Source: Mesorhizobium sp. M1C.F.Ca.ET.210.01.1.1 (lineage in GTDB: Bacteria > Pseudomonadota > Alphaproteobacteria > Rhizobiales > Rhizobiaceae). Taken from it: a stretch of 64,000 bases of DNA. Position numbers and translations under genes: made by a program. The stretch is taken from NCBI RefSeq assembly GCF_004791585.1, contig NZ_SRUU01000018.1, forward strand, positions 62,001 to 126,000, written 5' to 3'. The number at the start of each line of letters is the position of its first letter. Position 1 is the stretch's first letter. The notes beneath the pieces were generated by a model. It worked only from the letters and a program-made list of their open reading frames with translations. It had not been told where the DNA came from and ran no database searches. Positions 49,627-57,959 of the stretch are shown here, in pieces.

Positions 49627-50290
49627 ACGTGCTCCTGTTCAACCGGAACAAGAAGCAGGTGACCCTGATCGTCCAGGGTCAGAGATTGCTCGAGATAACG
49701 CACCGCAAGTTCGAGACGGAGCAGCAGGCACTTGAACTGCTGACGGAATCCGCGCGCTGCGCTCCGGCACGCTGCGGATCGTCGCCGACGCCGCGCACCA
49801 CCTTCTGCACATTCTGGGTGCCTTTCGTACCCCGTTATCCGGGCGTCCACGTTTCGCTGCGCTGCGGCAACACCGAAACAGTAATCAATAGCCTTTACAG
49901 CTATGAGGCCGACATTGGCGTCCTTGGCGAAGTGCCCACCGGTCGTGATTTCGAGATGCTCAAACTCAACTCGACGCCGATCATCGCCTTCGTCTCCAGC
50001 GCCCACCCGCTGGCGGCCAGGAAATCGCTGACCCTCAAACAACTTGCGCAGGAACCTCTGGTGATGCGGGAACGCGGCTCGAAGACACGCAAGAAGCTGG
50101 AGGATCTCGCCGCGGCCTCGACCATCGAGCTTAAGCCCGCGATCGAGGCCGAGGGCCGCGAGGCTGTTCGGGAGATCGTTGCCTCTGGCGCCGGCATTGG
50201 TTTCGTCTCGGCGGCCGTTCGGTCATGATTCTCGGCTTGCTCCGATTTCGATCAACGCTCCAGAAACCCTGATGGACGAAGCCTACACAA
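49627..50290 (+). pseudogene. LysR family regulator, truncated and frameshifted
   Basis: The gene lacks its HTH start and begins inside the protein at VLLFNRNKKQVTLIVQGQRL. Residues then read ITHRKFETEQQALELLTES. From about 49752 to 49838 the family sequence RALRSGTLRIVADAAHHLLH lies in another frame and is then restored, so two compensating indels are present. YPGVHVSLRCGNTETVINSL and VREIVASGAGIGFVS follow in frame. Near 50215 a 2-nt loss shifts the C-terminus (FGHDSRLAPISINAPETLMD). It resembles LysR regulators of phosphonate use; that is from memory. Confidence 0.75.
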
Positions 50291-50312
50291 GCCTTGGCTC
50301 TTTGCGAATGGC

Positions 50313-50525
50313 CTATTCCAGAAACATTAGGGCTGTGGCCAGAAACCCCATTCCGAAGCAAGAGGCCATCGAATAGGCGATCATCCCAACAGGCAGATAG
50401 GCGCCACTGCCTGACGGTATATGACTGCCGACGGTGCCAGAAGCCACCAACCAGCACGCTACGGCCAACCCGATGATCGCCCCCATGGCGAGGTTCTTGA
50501 TCACAAAGAGCAACAGTGGAGGCAT
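50313..50525 (-). CDS. Small two-helix membrane protein
   Basis: 70 residues. It has two hydrophobic segments, LLLFVIKNLAMGAIIGLAVA and a C-terminal IAYSMASCFGMGFLATALMF, joined by a short Gly/Ser/Pro turn. It is predicted to sit in the inner membrane. I recall similar small proteins in Rhizobiales but no assigned function. Upstream at 50635 is a CCCTAGGG palindrome that may be its operator. Confidence 0.6.
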   Translation of the reverse strand: MPPLLLFVIKNLAMGAIIGLAVACWLVASGTVGSHIPSGSGAYLPVGMIAYSMASCFGMGFLATALMFLE

Positions 50526-50634
50526 GAACTATGCTCCCTGAGAGCATTCGCTGCGCTGTCCACGCCTTGCGGCGTGGGTGAGTTCAGCTACGGCCACATA
50601 ACGCAACAACATGCATCTGGGTTGCTTCCCTCCC

Positions 50635-50650
50635 ATACCCCCTAGGGTTT
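50635..50650. promoter_or_regulatory. CCCTAGGG palindrome, possible CsoR/CstR-type site
   Basis: ATACCCCCTAGGGTTT has the central palindrome CCCTAGGG and resembles the G/C-tract operators of DUF156 (CsoR, RcnR, CstR) repressors. It lies 110 bp upstream of the small membrane protein start. No such repressor gene is in the window. Confidence 0.35.
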
Positions 50651-50847
50651 TCAATCGAGGTTTGGACGCGCAAACGCTTGCCTTGCCGCGCGGCAGCCCA
50701 CGTCATAAGCCCCCTCAACGCAGCAGGCATCGAGCGGATCAAGATTGGCAATTTGGACGCGAGTGGACGAGACATGCAACCATCGATGCCGATATTCGCT
50801 GATCGTGGCGATTTGAGCGCGCGTTCGGTCCTGGCTAGTAGCGCCGA

Positions 50848-51072
50848 TTAGCGCACACCGTCTCTGAGACCATAAGGATCAAGCTCTACGGCGCTGGTGA
50901 GGAGGGCCAGCTTGCCCGAAAACAGCACGATAGCTCCGCGGGGGCTCGGCCTTTCGCTATTCAAGATCAGATTATAGACTGATTTATTAGGAAGAGATTC
51001 AGGCTGTGGCTTGCTTTCAGGAGCACCGGGGACCGGCCGGCCCGTCGTGGTCTCCCGAAGAACCATTGTCAT
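50848..51072 (-). CDS. Small hypothetical protein
   Basis: 74 codons from ATG 51072 reading MTMVLRETTTGRPVPGAPES, with ESLPNKSVYNLILNSERPSP and VLFSGKLALLTSAVELDPYG. The codon choice looks plausible, but I recognise no family, membrane segment or clear ribosome site. The flanks 50526-50847 and 51073-51749 hold no better gene candidate. Treat as provisional. Confidence 0.3.
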   Translation of the reverse strand: MTMVLRETTTGRPVPGAPESKPQPESLPNKSVYNLILNSERPSPRGAIVLFSGKLALLTSAVELDPYGLRDGVR

Positions 51073-51749
51073 CCGGTTTGAGACATCCGGACCCGCAAAC
51101 CAAGAAGCAGAAGAATGGAACTGCAGACTTTGGAATTGGCTAGCGGCAGGCTACGCCTCAACAGGCCGAACTCGCGCTCCTGCGTGCTGAGGAAATGCTC
51201 GATGAGAAGTGTGGTGCTGTCGTCGGTGTTGCGTTGTGTTGCCGGATTAGCGGAGCGCAGCGGCGGTGAGCGAGGCAAGAGCGCGCCTGGTCAAGATCGA
51301 TCCTGCCAGCGCGGACAGACTTCGCGCAGGTTAAACCTTCCGGCCCTTTAGCAAAGTTAAATGTCACTCCATCGGCGGTTGTGTTAGATAACGACTGCTG
51401 CAGTAGGTCTCTCGGGAGGAGTCCTTGGACATAAAGTCGAAGCTCGCCAAAATGTCGGCGGCGTTGCTCGCCAGACGTGCGGTCGCCGCTCAATCCGCCG
51501 CTACCGTCAAGCCGACTCGAACGTCGCTCGCCGATGTTCCACTTAGGCGCCAGACACCTCCGTACAAGCCACGACCGCCGGAGCCGCGCTGCAGCAATAT
51601 GTAGGACGATCACTCGCTCCGCTGCTTCGCCGGCAAGGACATGATCGGCTAGCGCGGCGGCGGAGCGGAACGCTTGCGCCAAGCGCGCCTCTCCATCGGA
51701 ACGATGTGCGGCGAGTTGTTCAGCTGCACCATATGCCGCTCTCTCCGGC
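51073..51749. other. Region with no recognisable gene
   Basis: 677 bp with overlapping open frames on both strands and no family match. The longest is on the minus strand (51158-51775) and has a GC-rich, Arg/Ala-heavy composition typical of a shadow frame. A plus-strand stretch from about 51426 (KSKLAKMSAALLARRAVAAQ) is also open but ends at 51606. I see decayed sequence only. Confidence 0.4.
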
Positions 51750-51960
51750 TGCGCGGCCATACAGGTGCACGCCACGCCCGACGAGCCCTTCGTCTATGTC
51801 CCCCACCAGGGCACCGAGGCCAAGCCGAACGACACGGTCTCCGTCATCGACGTGGCCAGCACCGTGTCGCTGATCTCGGTCAAGGACCAGGCGGTCCTGA
51901 AGTCCTATGCTGTTGGCAAGGGGCGAACGGGGTCACCTTCCAGGCCCCGCAGCCGACAAC
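51750..51960 (+). pseudogene. Remnant of a YVTN beta-propeller protein gene
   Basis: The plus-strand frame reads HATPDEPFVYVPHQGTEAKP and NDTVSVIDVASTVSLISVKD, one blade of a YVTN/40-residue repeat protein. It continues VLKSYAVGKG, after which the frame shifts: the neighbouring frame reads GANGVTFQAPQ. No start, no further blades. Intact proteins of this type are secreted seven-bladed propellers. Confidence 0.55.
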
Positions 51961-52246
51961 GGCGCTCCGGCGGTGCGGATCAGTCTCACCCAAGGCCCCG
52001 CTAGGGCGTCGCGCGCGCGCACGGGAACTGCAAAACTCAGGTTGTTGACCTTCCTGCAAATTGCCTCGACACGACCACCATCACGCCGTCCTCAGCGCCT
52101 TCGGCCGTACTCCAACCAGATCTCCTCGGCGTCGACGGCCACACACCGTTGGGGCGAGCGATACGGTAAGAGGGCCCACTTTCCGGTGCGGCGACGACGA
52201 AATGGGCTCTACCGAGGGACGCGAAAACGACCGGCACCACTTCGGT

Positions 52247-53023
52247 TCATTGTCTTGCCGAAGCATGCCATGGAGATGCCCCAGCACGTGGGAAATGCAT
52301 CATTGAACGATTAAAGGAGATCTCGCCAAGAGCAACAGACTCTAACGCGGCGCGATTGAGGATCGTCAGCGAGCCATGGTCGTATCGGGTCAGATACCGC
52401 CGTTCCCACTCTCTCAGGCACCGATTCACTTTCGCTCGAGAAGCCGGGACCATTGCCGCGAGGTCGGTCTGCGAAATGTGGATGCTCGGAACTCTATCCA
52501 CGGTAGCCACGCTGTGCGGCCCCTCTGTCAATCGCAAGAGCGTGTTCGCCAATCGAGTGGATAGGGCACTAGCTGCCCCGTGGATCACTCGCTCTTGCGC
52601 GTCGTGCGTTGCTTCGCACAAATACGGGATCACCTTTAGTGCTAGATCGGGGCGCTTGTTGAATAGCCTAGCCATAAAAGATACTTCGATTTGCAGCAAG
52701 TCACTGTCTTCAACTGAGGCAGCATTCATGTTACTGCCTCGCGAAGTGAATAATATAGCCAGATCGAAAGATTCACCTGGACCAAGATCGGAAAATATGA
52801 ATTCTCGACCGTCCGAAAGGGGAACGCTAAGACGAATTTTTCCTTGTATGACATGGTAAATATAGCTTGGTACATCACCAAGATGAAATACAATTCTATC
52901 CCTCGGAATTCTTCTTATGATGGCGACATTCGCCAGTTCATTAAGAATATCCTCCCCAAATTGTCGAAATAGACCTATTTTATCGAGCTGTTTGACCCGA
53001 ACCTCAGCGCCACTCTTTGCCAT
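52247..53023 (-). CDS. Crp/Fnr family transcriptional regulator
   Basis: 258 residues from ATG 53023, preceded by an AAAAGGGGGCGGGAG ribosome site. The cyclic nucleotide-binding beta-roll (DRIVFHLGDVPSYIYHVIQG, SDGREFIFSDLGPGESFDLA) is followed by an HTH with SIHISQTDLAAMVPASRAKV and NRCLREWERRYLTRY. No N-terminal Fnr cysteine cluster is seen, so oxygen sensing through Fe-S is unlikely. It is divergent from the initiating sugar transferase gene with a 303-bp shared region, making it the natural candidate regulator of the polysaccharide locus. Confidence 0.88.
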   Translation of the reverse strand: MAKSGAEVRVKQLDKIGLFRQFGEDILNELANVAIIRRIPRDRIVFHLGDVPSYIYHVIQGKIRLSVPLSDGREFIFSDLGPGESFDLAILFTSRGSNMNAASVEDSDLLQIEVSFMARLFNKRPDLALKVIPYLCEATHDAQERVIHGAASALSTRLANTLLRLTEGPHSVATVDRVPSIHISQTDLAAMVPASRAKVNRCLREWERRYLTRYDHGSLTILNRAALESVALGEISFNRSMMHFPRAGASPWHASARQ

Positions 53024-53111
53024 GGCTCCCGCCCCCTTTTGAAAGGGTAAAGCGCCCCGGTCCCCTAAAGCATTGCCTTGACTACCTAGAACTAGCCCTA
53101 CTCCGAGCCGT

Positions 53112-53365
53112 TCTCGCGCAAACGCGCCAGCTAGATATATTAGCACATTATGATACCACGAAATAGCCACCCCCCTGTGCCCGCGGTAACAGCGACATGC
53201 CTCTGAGAGAGTTTAATTCAAATCAGACTGATTGGAAGCGGTTGGGCTAAGCCCCTCCCTATGGGACGGCGAGGGGCTCCCAAGGGGACGGCAAGGGGAC
53301 ACAGCAGGTTTCGGGGGCTTGTCTCCATGCGACATGCACCAACCCAGGCGTCTCGTGCGATCTTG
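53112..53365 (+). repeat. Duplicated leader, copy A (upstream of the sugar transferase gene)
   Basis: Aligns with 56314-56545. Shared blocks in order: TCGCGCAA.CGCG, an AT-rich TATAC.ACGAA stretch, CTGTGCCCG.GGTAACAGCG, TCTGA.CA.CTGA..G, then GTCTCCAT.CG.CATGCAC at the gene start. The copies have diverged, but order and spacing are kept. The region also contains the divergent crp-type promoter. Confidence 0.7.
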
Positions 53366-54778
53366 AAGCGGAGCATCGAACCGCTACGGCTTCCTGTGGG
53401 AGCAGTTTGCGTGTTTCTTGCAACTGCTGATTTCCTCCTTGGAGAGACGATACTTCTTGCGTCAAATGAGGTCTATCATAGGCACCTCGGCGTGAGCCCG
53501 TCAGATATCTGGGAGACGATTTATCTAAGCGTTACCGCCGGCCTATTGCTTGTCGCATTCATGGCTGCCAGAGGCGCCTACACGATTAGCGGCATCCTGG
53601 ACGATCACCGTGCGATCAAAACACTCTTCACCGGGTGGTTGTTCGTTTTCTTTGCAATTCTCTGGCTCGCCTTTCTCACAAAGACCACGTCGACGTTCTC
53701 GCGCGGCTCTTTGACTCTGGCGTTTGCGGTGGGATTCCCAATCCTGCTGTCTGGCCACGCGGCTCTAGCGCGTGTTCTGAAACGGCTTCTGGCTGCCGAG
53801 AAGCTCGTCTTGCGCACAGCTTATCTGTTTTGCGCTGGCGATCCCGGAATGGAACAGGGGATAATCGGCAAGCTCGGGCGACAGGGCGTCGCGGTTTGCG
53901 GTGTTTCGAACATCGAGAACCGTGATGGCACGACCGCAGCACAATCGGTGCATGCCGGCGTCGCAGCTGCGCAGGCAGCTTTCCGCTTTGATCCTTATGG
54001 GGCAGTCTATCTGTTTTGCTCGTGGGACCAGCGGAACTTGATCGAACGCATCGTGGAGGAAATGTCCCGCCTCCCGCTGCCGATCTATCTTTTCGCTGAT
54101 GCCTACACAGATAAGATTCTGGCCGGATGTCCACTGCACACCGGCTGGCAGCGAGCCTTCGAAGTCCAGCGCGCGCCTTTGAGACCGGCCGATCGCTTGC
54201 TGAAGCGGTCGTTCGACATTGTTTTTGCATCACTGCTACTGCTGTTCCTGTTTCCATTGATGGCGGTAGTCGCATGTGCCATAGCGCGCGAGAACGGCCG
54301 CCCGGTGTTGTTCCGGCAGGCGCGGCGGGGCTTTTGTGGTAAGCCATTTAATATTTACAAGTTCCGATCGATGACTGTGCAGGAGAACGGTAGGGAAATT
54401 CGCCAAGCTCAACGTAATGATGGGCGGGTTACCCGACTTGGCCGTATATTGCGCCGGTCAAACATTGATGAGTTGCCGCAGTTATTCAATGTGCTTCGGG
54501 GAGAGATGTCCCTGGTAGGCCCGCGACCCCACGCCGTCGCTCATGACGACACCTATAGCAAGATTATTGAGAGCTATGCTTATCGGCATCGTGTAAAACC
54601 CGGTTTGACAGGCTGGGCTCAGATCAACGGCTTCCGAGGGGAGACGAAGGAGCTGTGGAGGATGGAAAAACGTGTTGAGCACGATCTGTGGTACATAAAC
54701 TCCTGGAGCGCTTGGCTTGATCTCAAGATAATTTGGAAAACCGCTTTCATGTTACTTTCGAATCGTGATGTCTATTGA
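53327..54778 (+). CDS. Polyprenyl-phosphate sugar-1-phosphate transferase (ExoY/WcaJ-like)
   Basis: 483 residues. Four N-terminal membrane segments (for example PVGAVCVFLATADFLLGETI) precede a CoA-binding-like domain and the C-terminal bacterial sugar transferase domain: KRSFDIVFASLLLLFLFPLM (last membrane helix), FNIYKFRSM, RRSNIDELPQLFNVLRGEMS and KPGLTGWAQING. Such enzymes load the first sugar phosphate on undecaprenyl phosphate and start exopolysaccharide or O-antigen synthesis. Start ATG 53327 follows a GGGGG site; the frame is open further up. The leader is duplicated before the GT4 gene at 56546. Confidence 0.92.
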   Translation: MRHAPTQASRAILKRSIEPLRLPVGAVCVFLATADFLLGETILLASNEVYHRHLGVSPSDIWETIYLSVTAGLLLVAFMAARGAYTISGILDDHRAIKTLFTGWLFVFFAILWLAFLTKTTSTFSRGSLTLAFAVGFPILLSGHAALARVLKRLLAAEKLVLRTAYLFCAGDPGMEQGIIGKLGRQGVAVCGVSNIENRDGTTAAQSVHAGVAAAQAAFRFDPYGAVYLFCSWDQRNLIERIVEEMSRLPLPIYLFADAYTDKILAGCPLHTGWQRAFEVQRAPLRPADRLLKRSFDIVFASLLLLFLFPLMAVVACAIARENGRPVLFRQARRGFCGKPFNIYKFRSMTVQENGREIRQAQRNDGRVTRLGRILRRSNIDELPQLFNVLRGEMSLVGPRPHAVAHDDTYSKIIESYAYRHRVKPGLTGWAQINGFRGETKELWRMEKRVEHDLWYINSWSAWLDLKIIWKTAFMLLSNRDVY

Positions 54779-54964
54779 TGTATAGCATCTTCTCGGAAGC
54801 GGTATGGCCCGGCCGATTGAACGGATAGGTTTGATTTTTAAGCTTCAGGCGATCCGGCCCGCGAGTGAGTAGATTGAGCCTCAAATTCGGGTTTGCGCCG
54901 GTTCAGTGGGAAGTGGCCTGCTGACGGCGCAGCAGCCGCCTTCAACAAGAGAAACTGTGCAGCC

Positions 54965-56116
54965 CTATAAGCTTCCGTTCGACGGCATCCGGTTCTCGAT
55001 CTCCTTTAGGATGTTGGTTGCGCGTGCAATGCGGCTATACTTGGCCAGAAAGTCCGCCTTCGCCTGTAGACCAATCTGATCCCGAAACACCTCGTTTTCG
55101 CGCAGGTGCCGAAGGGCCTTGACCCAGTCAGACGGGTTGTCTGGCGACACCAGAACGCTGTTGACGCTATCCCTCAAGACTTCACGGATAGCTGGCAGGT
55201 CGGAGGATACTATGGGTTTGCCGTGCGCCATATATTCGAAAAGCTTGAGCGGCGACATTCCCTCAGCGATATTTCGACCCCCGCCCTGGCCATGTACATT
55301 TCTGAGATAGGGCGCGAGCACAACGTCCATTTCAGCCAAGTAGGCGAACGTCGCGGCGTGAGGAACGTAACCATGAAACACTGTGTTCGGGCATTGGGCC
55401 AGCTTCGATGTCCAATACCCTATATCGCCGGGTGTTCCTCCGACGATATGAAATGTCGCCCAGCCGCATCGAGGCGCAATAGCGCTTATTATCTCCATGC
55501 CCTTTCCCTTATACAGATGCCCGACATAACCAACCTTGAACGTACCGGTGAGGCTGCATCGCTCCACATTCGGTGGAACCGGATCCGCGCCATTTGGCGC
55601 GATGAAGAATTTTCCCGCATGTTGAGGAAAAAGGCAGATACTGCTGTCTCGCAGACGTTGCGTCGTCACGACCAGCATTCGGAATGCCTCTAGGCCTATC
55701 AGTTTGGTAAGTCGCTGACGTTGACGACTGCTCAAACTGCCAATCGGATCGTGAAGCTCAAAAACGGTCGTGAACCGGAAAAGTCCTGCAGAAACAAGCG
55801 CTACAGTAGCCGAGCGTGTAAAGATGACATGCGGCCGTAGCCAGACCGCAGCAAAAAGCGCCAACATCGCAAAAAGAAGCTCCCTGCCGGGCACAGGCCA
55901 AAAAGGTACGGGGAGAACGCGGAATGGGAACTCCGTGTCCAATCCATATTCGCGCGCGATCTTTCGATAATGATCTTGCCTATTCATGGAGGTGCGCGGA
56001 AGCGCTAGTAGGACCTCCGCACCAGCAACCCGAAATGCATGACACATCTTTGCGACTTGTACCGCATTGGCGGCAATCGCCGGGACAGGTGCAGAATGTA
56101 TATAGAGAAGCCGCAT
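54965..56116 (-). CDS. GT4 family glycosyltransferase (opposite strand)
   Basis: 383 residues, GT-B fold. The N-terminal MRLLYIHSAPVPAIAANAVQ is the sugar-acceptor domain start. The C-terminal donor domain has VGYVGHLYKGKGMEIIS and GMSPLKLFEYMAHGKPIVSS with the family's E-x7-E type pattern. It transfers a sugar from a nucleotide donor to the growing lipid-linked repeat unit. It alone runs against the rest of the locus. A fragment of a related gene is at 59251-59388. Confidence 0.9.
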   Translation of the reverse strand: MRLLYIHSAPVPAIAANAVQVAKMCHAFRVAGAEVLLALPRTSMNRQDHYRKIAREYGLDTEFPFRVLPVPFWPVPGRELLFAMLALFAAVWLRPHVIFTRSATVALVSAGLFRFTTVFELHDPIGSLSSRQRQRLTKLIGLEAFRMLVVTTQRLRDSSICLFPQHAGKFFIAPNGADPVPPNVERCSLTGTFKVGYVGHLYKGKGMEIISAIAPRCGWATFHIVGGTPGDIGYWTSKLAQCPNTVFHGYVPHAATFAYLAEMDVVLAPYLRNVHGQGGGRNIAEGMSPLKLFEYMAHGKPIVSSDLPAIREVLRDSVNSVLVSPDNPSDWVKALRHLRENEVFRDQIGLQAKADFLAKYSRIARATNILKEIENRMPSNGSL

Positions 56117-56313
56117 CCACAGGCCTATCTTTCATGCTTCGGCTACGGTGAACGAAGCCAGCATGCTTCTCGGGTCAGTCTCTGGAGACCATCGCGAGCA
56201 GGCGTTCAGGGACATCATGAACAGTCAACTCGGTTGTCGTCACATCCTGAAGCGAATCCCTATGCGAGGCACATCCCGTTGCCTTGACGGCCCCTTCAAA
56301 CGAGTCCGATCCG
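56117..56313. other. Gap between divergent glycosyltransferase genes
   Basis: About 200 bp between the start of the minus-strand GT4 gene and the duplicated leader copy B. Open frames on both strands (56148-56420 plus, 56175-56426 minus) show no family resemblance. I see no gene here. Confidence 0.4.
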
Positions 56314-56545
56314 ACTTCGCGCAAGCGCGGCAAAGGAGAAGAGTATTTGCGCATAACTATACGACGAATTGGTTCCCGGCTGTGCCCGGGGTAACAGCGA
56401 CACATCTCTGGGACGCCTAAAAACATAAATCAAATCTGACCAACTGAAAGCCGTTTGGACAGGCGAGGTGCGACCCAAGAGAGACGAGGTGCGCCAGGAG
56501 TTAGGGTTTGTCTCCATACGGCATGCACTTACCCGAGGGCGTGAC
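56314..56545 (+). repeat. Duplicated leader, copy B (upstream of the second GT4 gene)
   Basis: Counterpart of 53112-53365. GGTAACAGCGACA, CAAATCTGACCAACTGAAAG and TTTGTCTCCATACGGCATGC correspond to blocks of copy A. Even the codons next to the start agree: GFVSIRHALT here and GLVSMRHAPT in copy A. Confidence 0.7.
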
Positions 56546-57898
56546 ATGTCACTCCAACGCAGTAGCACCGCTATCGGGAGGTCAGGAAACCAAAAACGCG
56601 CCCGGGGGGGCAGCGCCACCATCGGGTGGATTGAGCCCGCTAGCGTCGATTTGAAATCACGGGATGCGGAAGGCAAAATTGAAGCGGCGCATCGACTGCG
56701 TATCGCTCATGTCATTACTCGTCTCATCAATGGCGGTGCCGATGAGAATACCGTCTATTCCTGCAATTGGGCCGCGCAACGAGGACATGATGTTTTCCTG
56801 CTGCATGGCGAGGCTGTTCATCCAGAAATTGTGGCTAAAGTGGACCCGCGGGTGGAACTCATTGGCATCCCCGACTTGACCCGGTCCCTTTCGCCTGCCT
56901 CCGACGTGAGGGCATTGTTGGCGCTCACCCTGAGATTCCGCGCCTTGAATGCCGACATCGTACATACGCACACTAGCAAGGCAGGCATTCTCGGCCGTTT
57001 CGCAGCCTGGGCGGCGGGGGTTCCAGTGATCATTCATGGCGTGCATATCGTGCCTTTTGTCAATGTCGGCATCGCCGAGCGGCTCACCTATCTCGCCTTG
57101 GAAAAACTGGCGGCGCCAGTCACCAGCGCATTCATCAGTGTGAGCGAGGGCATCCGTGACTTATGCATGAGCGCGGGAGTAGGACATGCTGACAAACATC
57201 ATGTCGTATATTCCGGATTCGATCTCGATCGCTTTCGCAACGCCAGTCCGCCTGCCGATTGGCGTGAGTTGCTGCGCTTGACACCGGACGCGCCGCGCCC
57301 GCGTGTGCTCTTGATGATCGCGGCATTCGAGCCACGTAAGCGACACGCGGAATTTCTAGAGGTTTTCAAGAAAGTCGCCGTCCGCTTACCCGACACGGTA
57401 CTTGTGCTCGCAGGCGACGGGCCACTTCGCTCGATCGCCGAGCAGCAAGTCAACCGGCTGGGGCTCCAACGCCGAGTGGTCTTTGCCGGTTATCGCGACG
57501 ACCCCGAGCGGCTGATCGCACTCGCGGATCTCTGCCTGCTCTGTTCCATACGGGAGGGATTGCCCCGCGTGCTCATGCAATATCTTGCCGGCGGCAAGCC
57601 TTGCGTCGCTTGCGATTTGCCAGGTCTTCGCGAAGTGCTCCGTCCTGGCACCAATAGCGTGATCACACCCCCGGACCACTTGGGAGCCATGGCCGACACC
57701 ACAGCCACCCTGCTGGAGGATCGCGAAAGACTGGCTTGCCTCGCCCGAGGTGCCGCAGCGACGGACCTTTCGAACTGGGACGCCAATCGCATGGGCAAGC
57801 AGATCGACGCCATTTACCGCCAGGCTCTCAACCAGCATCTGGCTAGCAAGGGAGCGTCGACTAGGCCTCCTGTTCGAAATCTGGCGCTTCCGCGATAA
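56546..57898 (+). CDS. GT4 family glycosyltransferase
   Basis: 450 residues from ATG 56546, chosen for its GAGGG site; a GTG at 56468 would add 26 residues encoded by the duplicated leader. GT-B fold: LRIAHVITRLINGGADENTV starts the acceptor domain, ADIVHTHTSKAGILGRFAAW follows, and the donor domain has LLMIAAFEPRKRHAEFLEVF, VLAGDGPLR, CLLCSIREGLPRVLMQYLAG and KPCVACDLPGLREVL. It assembles the repeat unit with the other transferases here. Confidence 0.9.
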   Translation: MSLQRSSTAIGRSGNQKRARGGSATIGWIEPASVDLKSRDAEGKIEAAHRLRIAHVITRLINGGADENTVYSCNWAAQRGHDVFLLHGEAVHPEIVAKVDPRVELIGIPDLTRSLSPASDVRALLALTLRFRALNADIVHTHTSKAGILGRFAAWAAGVPVIIHGVHIVPFVNVGIAERLTYLALEKLAAPVTSAFISVSEGIRDLCMSAGVGHADKHHVVYSGFDLDRFRNASPPADWRELLRLTPDAPRPRVLLMIAAFEPRKRHAEFLEVFKKVAVRLPDTVLVLAGDGPLRSIAEQQVNRLGLQRRVVFAGYRDDPERLIALADLCLLCSIREGLPRVLMQYLAGGKPCVACDLPGLREVLRPGTNSVITPPDHLGAMADTTATLLEDRERLACLARGAAATDLSNWDANRMGKQIDAIYRQALNQHLASKGASTRPPVRNLALPR

Positions 57899-57959
57899 AG
57901 CGCCCCACACAGATCGGGCAGATTGCCGGATTTGTCGGCGGTAAATTCGGTGGATTGAT

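Noticed and set aside
51158..51775. A 205-codon minus-strand frame in the decayed region
   Set aside because: Composition and lack of any motif suggest chance; it also overlaps the propeller remnant on the plus strand.
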